NCBI RefSeq assembly: GCF_914271435.1
Contig: NZ_CAJZAI010000003.1
Span: 1-64,000, forward strand
Direction: 5' to 3'
DNA length: 64,000 nt
Origin: Cupriavidus laharis
GTDB taxonomy: Bacteria; Pseudomonadota; Gammaproteobacteria; Burkholderiales; Burkholderiaceae
Positions 59,294-64,000 of this stretch are shown here, piece after piece. A program made the position numbers and the translations under genes. Under the pieces are notes generated by a model, which did not search any database, was not told the DNA's origin, and saw nothing but the letters and a program-made list of their open reading frames with translations. Within the stretch, counting starts at the first letter, position 1. Each line of letters begins with the position of its first letter.

Positions 59294-61051
59294 ATGGCTT
59301 ACGCCGACGATGCCGACCACCACGCACCACAGAGTTTCTGGACCCGCTACGTCTGGAGCCAGGACCACAAGGTGATTGCCGTGCAGTACACCATCACGGC
59401 CATCGTGGTGGGGCTGGTGGGCGTGGCGCTGTCGAACCTGATGCGCATGCAGCTCGGGTTCCCCGGCAAGTTCGATTTCATTGACGCCAACCGCTACTAC
59501 CAGTTCGTCACCATGCACGGCATGATCATGGTGATCTACCTGCTGACCGCGCTGTTCCTCGGCGGCTTCGGCAACTACCTGATCCCGCTGATGGTCGGGG
59601 CGCGCGACATGGTGTTCCCGTTCCTGAACATGCTCAGCTACTGGGTCTACCTGCTGTCGGTGATCGTGCTGCTGACCAGCTTCTTCGTGCCGGGCGGCCC
59701 CACCGGGGCGGGCTGGACGCTGTATCCGCCGCAGGCCATCCTGCCCGGCACGCCGGGCCATGACTGGGGCATCATCCTGATGCTGGTGTCGCTGGCCATT
59801 TTCATCGTCGCTGCCACCATGGGCGGCCTGAACTACGTCACCACCGTACTGCAGGCCCGTACAGAGGGCATGACGCTGCTGCGCATGCCGCTGTCGGTGT
59901 GGGGCATCTTCATGGCGACCATCCTCGCACTGCTGGCGTTTCCGGCGCTGTTCGTCTCGGCCATCATGATGCTGCTCGACAAGACGCTCGGCACCAGCTT
60001 CTTCATGCCGGCGATGGTGTCGATGGGCCAGCACCTCGACTACAAGGGCGGCAGCCCGCTGCTGTTCCAGCACCTGTTCTGGTTCTTCGGCCACCCCGAG
60101 GTGTATATCGTCGCGCTGCCGGCGTTCGGCATCGTCTCGGACCTGGTGAGCGTGCATGCGCGCAAGAGTATCTTCGGCTACCGCACCATGGTGTGGGCCA
60201 TCCTGGCCATCGGCGTGCTGTCGGTGGTGGTGTGGGCGCACCACATGTTCGTGAGCGGCATGAACCCGTACTTCGGCTTCTTCTTCGCCACCACCACGCT
60301 CATCATCGCCATTCCCACGGCCATCAAGGTCTACAACTGGGTCATCACGCTGTGGCGCGGCGACATCCATTTCTCGGTGCCGATGCTGTTCGCGATCGCG
60401 TTCATCAGCACCTTCGTCATCGGCGGGCTGACCGGACTGTTCCTCGGCAACGTAAGCGTGGACATCCCGCTGTCGAACACGTACTTCGTGGTCGCGCACT
60501 TCCATATGGTGATGGGCGTGTCGCCGATCCTGGTGGTGTTCGGCGGCATCTACCACTGGTACCCCAAGGTGACGGGGCGCATGCTCGACGACACCCTGGG
60601 CCGCGTGCATTTCTGGATCACCTTCGTCGGCACCTACGCGATCTTTTTCCCGATGCACTACCTCGGCGTGCTGGGCATGCCGAGGCGCTACTACGCTTAC
60701 GAGAACTACGCGTTCATTCCCGAATCGGCGCACGTGATGAACATGTACATCTCGATCGCGGCCTTCATCGTGGCGGCGGCCCAGCTGCTGTTCGTCTTCA
60801 ACCTGGCCTGGAGCATGCGGCACGGGCGCAAGGCCGACGGCAACCCCTGGCGTGCGGCCTCGCTTGAGTGGCAGACGCCGCAGACGCCGCCCGTGCACGG
60901 CAACTGGGGCCCGCACCAGCCGGTGGCGTACCGCTGGGCCTATGCCTACAGCGTGCCCGGTGCGAAGGAGGATTTCATTGCGCAGAACGCGCCGCCGGAA
61001 GAGGGCGGCGCCGAGCCCGAGCCGCACGCCAGCCGCGGAGCCGTGGCATGA
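59294..61051 (+). CDS. coxA: Cytochrome c oxidase subunit I
   Basis: A 585-aa protein with about 12 helices. The haem and copper ligands are seen in TMHGMIMVIY, WFFGHPEVYI (Cu-ligand His and the cross-linked Tyr), VVWAHHMFVSG and FVVAHFHMVMG. The YxxxHPEVY arrangement is the A-family type. It starts at ATG 59294 after gaggagag, 10 nt beyond coxB. It catalyses oxygen reduction to water coupled to proton pumping. The 4-nt overlap with the next gene (ATGA) suggests coupled translation. Confidence 0.97.
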   Translation: MAYADDADHHAPQSFWTRYVWSQDHKVIAVQYTITAIVVGLVGVALSNLMRMQLGFPGKFDFIDANRYYQFVTMHGMIMVIYLLTALFLGGFGNYLIPLMVGARDMVFPFLNMLSYWVYLLSVIVLLTSFFVPGGPTGAGWTLYPPQAILPGTPGHDWGIILMLVSLAIFIVAATMGGLNYVTTVLQARTEGMTLLRMPLSVWGIFMATILALLAFPALFVSAIMMLLDKTLGTSFFMPAMVSMGQHLDYKGGSPLLFQHLFWFFGHPEVYIVALPAFGIVSDLVSVHARKSIFGYRTMVWAILAIGVLSVVVWAHHMFVSGMNPYFGFFFATTTLIIAIPTAIKVYNWVITLWRGDIHFSVPMLFAIAFISTFVIGGLTGLFLGNVSVDIPLSNTYFVVAHFHMVMGVSPILVVFGGIYHWYPKVTGRMLDDTLGRVHFWITFVGTYAIFFPMHYLGVLGMPRRYYAYENYAFIPESAHVMNMYISIAAFIVAAAQLLFVFNLAWSMRHGRKADGNPWRAASLEWQTPQTPPVHGNWGPHQPVAYRWAYAYSVPGAKEDFIAQNAPPEEGGAEPEPHASRGAVA

Positions 61052-61695
61052 ACGCCGAAGCCGTCTACAAGGTCAGCCGCGACGAGTTCGGCGGCAGTCC
61101 GTCCGGCGACGGCAAGACCCGCAACGGGCAGGTCGGCGGCGCGCCGGCGAGCATCGGGCTGTGGGTCTTCATGGGCGTGGTCACCGTGCTGTTTGCGCTG
61201 TTCCTGACGGCGTATGCCATGCGCATGGATAGCCCCGACTGGCAGCGCATTGCGTTGCCGTGGCAGGTGTGGCTGTCCACCGCGCTGCTGGCGGCCGGCA
61301 GCGTGGCCATGCAGGCAGCGGTGCGCCTGGCGCGCGCGGGCCGCATGCCCGGGGCGCGGCGGGCCCTGCGGCTGGGCGGACTGGGGGCGGCCGCCTTTGT
61401 CGCGTCGCAGCTATGGGCATGGCATGCGCTGCAAGCCATCCACGTCGGTCCGACGAACAACCCGGCAGGCAGTTTCTTCTACCTGCTTACCGCCATGCAT
61501 GGGCTGCACGTGATCGGCGGCCTGGCGGGCTGGGCCTTGGCGGCGGGATTCCGGGGCAGTGGCGAAGGTGCCGTACTGCGCCTGACGCTGTGCGCCCGAT
61601 ACTGGCATTTCCTGCTCGCGGTGTGGGCCGTGCTGCTGGCCGCGCTGGGCTGGCTCACGCCCGAGATCGTGCGCTACATCTGCGGCACCGCGTAG
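61048..61695 (+). CDS. Heme-copper oxidase subunit III-like protein
   Basis: A 215-aa membrane protein. The sequence has five or so hydrophobic segments, with SIGLWVFMGVVTVLFALFL first and FFYLLTAMHGLHVIGGLAGW and ARYWHFLLAVWAVLLAALGW (the HGLHVxGG and YWHFLxxVW motifs of subunit III) toward the end. It overlaps coxA by 4 nt. A second, more typical subunit III gene follows, so the operon encodes two such proteins. Confidence 0.88.
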   Translation: MNAEAVYKVSRDEFGGSPSGDGKTRNGQVGGAPASIGLWVFMGVVTVLFALFLTAYAMRMDSPDWQRIALPWQVWLSTALLAAGSVAMQAAVRLARAGRMPGARRALRLGGLGAAAFVASQLWAWHALQAIHVGPTNNPAGSFFYLLTAMHGLHVIGGLAGWALAAGFRGSGEGAVLRLTLCARYWHFLLAVWAVLLAALGWLTPEIVRYICGTA

Positions 61696-61712
61696 CGCTG
61701 AGGAGAGATCCC

Positions 61713-62408
61713 ATGTCTTCGAACGTCTCATCGCAGCCCGCCGCGCCCAGTGCCGTCGCCACGGGCCTGCGCGGCCTGGTGGCGGACTGGTCGTCCGACC
61801 AGCGCGCCTTCAAGGTGTCGTGGGGCAAGGCGATGATGTGGATCTTCCTGCTGTCCGATACCTTCGTGTTCAGCTGCTTCCTGACGGGCTACATGACGGT
61901 GCGCATGGCGACCACGGTGCCCTGGCCCAATCCCAGCGAAGTCTTTGGCCTGCATGTCGGAGGGCACGACGTGCCGCTGCTCCTGATCGCGATCATGACG
62001 TTCGTGCTCATCACCAGCAGCGGCACCATGGCGATGGCGGTCAACTTCGCCTACCGGCGCCAGCGGCGGCAATGCGCGACGCTGATGCTGGTGACCGCGC
62101 TGTTCGGCGCTACCTTTGTCAGCATGCAGGCCTTCGAATGGACCAAGCTGATTGTCGATGAGGGCGTGCGTCCGTGGGGCAACCCCATGGGGGCACCGCA
62201 GTTCGGCTCGACCTTCTTCATGATCACCGGCTTCCACGGTTTGCACGTGACCTGTGGCGTGATCTACCTGCTGATCGTGGCCACCAAGGTCCTGCGCGGC
62301 CGGTACGAGGCCACCGGCAACTACCAGATCGTGGAGATTGCTGGCCTGTACTGGCACTTCGTGGATCTGGTCTGGGTGTTCATCTTTGCGTTGTTCTACC
62401 TCTGGTGA
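61713..62408 (+). CDS. coxC: Cytochrome c oxidase subunit III
   Basis: A 231-aa protein. The motifs GKAMMWIFLLSDTFVFSCFL, MQAFEWTKLI, FFMITGFHGLHVTCGVIYL and EIAGLYWHFVDLVWVFIF are the standard subunit III blocks (HGxHVxxG and WHFVDxVW). It starts at ATG 61713 after aggagag, 17 nt beyond the previous stop. Subunit III stabilises the active site and may gate oxygen or proton entry. Confidence 0.95.
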   Translation: MSSNVSSQPAAPSAVATGLRGLVADWSSDQRAFKVSWGKAMMWIFLLSDTFVFSCFLTGYMTVRMATTVPWPNPSEVFGLHVGGHDVPLLLIAIMTFVLITSSGTMAMAVNFAYRRQRRQCATLMLVTALFGATFVSMQAFEWTKLIVDEGVRPWGNPMGAPQFGSTFFMITGFHGLHVTCGVIYLLIVATKVLRGRYEATGNYQIVEIAGLYWHFVDLVWVFIFALFYLW

Positions 62409-62416
62409 GGCTTGCC

Positions 62417-62782
62417 ATGGCTTCCACTCCGACTCCGGCCGCCCCCGGCACAGCACACGAGCCCGACAACACGGCGCACACCGGCCAGCAGCACCCCATC
62501 GGCCTCTACCTGAAGATCTGGCTGCTGCTGTTCGTGCTGTCCACGCTGTCCTACCTGGTGGACTACGTCGGTTTCACCGGCTACCTGCGCTGGACGCTGA
62601 TCCTGCTGCTGATGGTGATGAAGGCCGGCCTGATCGTCGCCGTCTTCATGCATATGGCCTGGGAGCGCATGGCGCTGATCTGCGCGATCCTGGTGCCGCC
62701 GCTGTGCCTGCTGATCCTTGTCTGGCTGATGGCGGAAGAGGCCAACTACACGTTTGTGACGCGTGGCGTGTTCTTCCACTGA
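62417..62782 (+). CDS. Cytochrome c oxidase subunit IV
   Basis: A 121-aa protein. A disordered, polar N-terminus (about 25 residues) is followed by three hydrophobic segments: YLKIWLLLFVLSTLSYLVDY, WTLILLLMVMKAGLIVAVFM and LICAILVPPLCLLILVWLM, with the family motif MKAGLIVAVFMHM. It corresponds to the prokaryotic subunit IV / CyoD-like protein that aids assembly. It lies 8 nt downstream of coxC and is the last gene of the operon. Confidence 0.9.
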   Translation: MASTPTPAAPGTAHEPDNTAHTGQQHPIGLYLKIWLLLFVLSTLSYLVDYVGFTGYLRWTLILLLMVMKAGLIVAVFMHMAWERMALICAILVPPLCLLILVWLMAEEANYTFVTRGVFFH

Positions 62783-62833
62783 CGTGGCATGGCGGTGCCG
62801 TCCAGGCGGACGGCACGCACCGGCAGGGCAGCG

Positions 62834-64000
62834 TCAGACCTGCGTGATGAACTTGGTGACAAGGTAGCCATCGAACGTCTCCAGGCCGCCTTCGCTGCCG
62901 ATGCCCGAGTCCTTGATGCCGCCGAACGGCGTTTCGGCCAGCGCCATGCCGAAATGGTTGATGTTGACCATGCCGGCTTCCAGCCCGTTGGACACCTCGG
63001 TCGCGGTCTTCAGCGAATTGGTGAAGACGTATGAGGCCAGCCCGTACGGCAGGCTGTTGGCGCGGCGCAGCACCTCGGCCGTGTCCTTGAAGCGGGTGAC
63101 TGGGGCGACCGGGCCGAACGGCTCGTCGACCATCAGCCTGGCGTCATCGGGCAGGTCGGTCACCACGGTCGGGGCGAAGAAGTAGCCCTTGTCGCCGATG
63201 CGCGAACCGCCGGCCACGACCTTGCCGCCGCGGTGGCTGGCATCGTCCAGGAACTGCTCCATCGAGAGCACGCGGCGCTCGTGCGCAAGCGGGCCCATCT
63301 GCGTGCCTTCCTCGAGCCCGTTGCCGACCTTGATCGAGCCGATCACCTCGGTGAAGCGGGCCAGGAACTTGTCATAGGCCTTTTCCTGCACGTAGAAGCG
63401 GGTCGGGGAAACGCACACCTGGCCTGCGTTGCGCAGCTTGAAACGCGCCAGCATCTCGGCGGCGGGCTCGATATCGGCATCATCGAACACCAGCACCGGC
63501 GAATGCCCGCCCAGCTCCATGGTCACGCGCTTCATGTGCGCGCCGGCCAGCGCGGCAAGCTGCTTGCCCACCGGCACCGAGCCCGTGAACGAGATCTTGC
63601 GCACGATCGGCGACTCGATCAGATAGGTCGATACCTCGCCCGGCACGCCCCACACGATGTTCAGCACGCCCGCCGGCAGGCCGGCATCATGGAACAGCTG
63701 CGCCAGCGCGACCACGGCGCTGGGCGAGTCTTCCGGACCCTTCAGGATCAGCGTACAGCCCGCGCCCACGGCCGCCACGATCTTGCGGATGGCCTGGTTG
63801 AACGGGAAATTCCACGGCGTGAAGGCTGCGCACACGCCGATCGGCTCGCGCACCACGATCTGGCGCACGTTGGGCTGGCGCGGCGGGATCACGCGGCCGT
63901 AGATGCGGCGGCATTCCTCGGCGTGCCAGTCGGCATGCTCGGCGCAGACCATGACTTCGCCGACCGCCTCGGCCAGCGGCTTGCCCTGGTCCAGCGTGAT
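62834..64000 (-). CDS. NAD(P)-dependent aldehyde dehydrogenase, probably succinate-semialdehyde type (partial)
   Basis: Only the C-terminal about 388 residues are inside the window; the gene starts beyond 64000. The catalytic machinery is complete: TPWNFPFNQ (NAD-binding Asn), [22 protein letters not shown] (general-base Glu) and [11 protein letters not shown] (nucleophile Cys), plus PFGPVAPV and PFGGIKDSG near the end. The set resembles GabD-type succinate-semialdehyde or related dicarboxylate-semialdehyde dehydrogenases, but the exact substrate cannot be told. It faces the oxidase operon tail to tail. Confidence 0.92.
   Translation of the reverse strand: MTLDQGKPLAEAVGEVMVCAEHADWHAEECRRIYGRVIPPRQPNVRQIVVREPIGVCAAFTPWNFPFNQAIRKIVAAVGAGCTLILKGPEDSPSAVVALAQLFHDAGLPAGVLNIVWGVPGEVSTYLIESPIVRKISFTGSVPVGKQLAALAGAHMKRVTMELGGHSPVLVFDDADIEPAAEMLARFKLRNAGQVCVSPTRFYVQEKAYDKFLARFTEVIGSIKVGNGLEEGTQMGPLAHERRVLSMEQFLDDASHRGGKVVAGGSRIGDKGYFFAPTVVTDLPDDARLMVDEPFGPVAPVTRFKDTAEVLRRANSLPYGLASYVFTNSLKTATEVSNGLEAGMVNINHFGMALAETPFGGIKDSGIGSEGGLETFDGYLVTKFITQV

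Noticed and set aside
59087..61027. Minus-strand open frame across coxA
   Set aside because: It runs antisense to the strongly conserved oxidase subunit I, and its His/Asp/Arg-rich composition is that of a shadow frame.
1..64000. CRISPR arrays and tRNA genes
   Set aside because: No regularly spaced direct repeats of CRISPR size and no tRNA-like cloverleaf were noticed by eye in the window.

Overview
The window looks like a chromosomal segment of a high-GC betaproteobacterium in the Burkholderiales, most likely Cupriavidus or a close relative. This rests on GC-rich coding throughout, the 5S rRNA sequence, a caa3-type oxidase operon, an FNR-type regulator and a polyhydroxybutyrate-depolymerase-like esterase. 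It was judged by eye, without database searches.

Layout. (1) 92-253: the 5S rRNA gene at the end of an rRNA operon, with a strong terminator. (2) 270-26655, minus strand: one long, tightly packed operon for a contractile injection system of the extracellular (eCIS, Afp/PVC-like) type. Reading from the promoter end, it encodes sheath, tube, a Cys-rich small protein, a Pro/Ala-rich protein, a DUF4255 cap protein, an AAA+ ATPase, a short protein, two DUF4157 putative cargo proteins, the tube initiator, a LysM-like protein, a gp27-like hub, a gp5-like spike base, a PAAR-like tip, gp25, two large baseplate proteins, a tail-protein-I/beta-helix protein, a DUF6519/beta-helix protein and a last small LysM-like protein. 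The two DUF4157 proteins carry different candidate toxin domains: one caspase-like (His/Cys), one resembling a PD-(D/E)XK nuclease. (3) 26656-27400: an AT-rich divergent regulatory region with a perfect 12-bp inverted repeat. (4) 27401-41723, plus strand: a tightly spaced eight-gene run that I regard as the most unusual part of the window. It holds a PhyH-type dioxygenase, an unknown 163-aa protein, a Gly-rich collagen-like protein, a protein faintly like ABBA prenyltransferases, a 2693-aa RHS/YD-repeat protein, a small alpha-toroid protein with a class II terpene cyclase motif (DLDD), a stand-alone acyltransferase and a P450 lacking the ExxR glutamate. The last four genes overlap by 4 nt each, so they are probably co-translated. 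(5) 41847-43957: a DHA2-type MFS exporter and a MarR regulator, plausibly its export and control module. (6) 43983-50672: two minus-strand regulators (NarL/RcsB-like and LysR), a lone IS3 OrfA-like gene, a DUF3300-DUF2950 envelope pair and an FNR-type regulator. (7) 50930-57675: the esterase, a giant AsmA/DUF748 protein, rubredoxin and three small membrane proteins. (8) 57982-62782: a caa3-type cytochrome c oxidase operon. (9) 62834-64000: an aldehyde dehydrogenase cut by the window edge.

How the parts may work together. Region 2 would build a phage-tail-like syringe loaded by the ATPase with DUF4157 cargo. Region 4 looks like a biosynthetic or protein-modification cluster built around an RHS shell protein. 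No isoprenyl diphosphate synthase, polyketide synthase or immunity gene accompanies it, so its product cannot be named. Regions 2 and 4 are divergent from one AT-rich control region, which allows but does not prove co-regulation.
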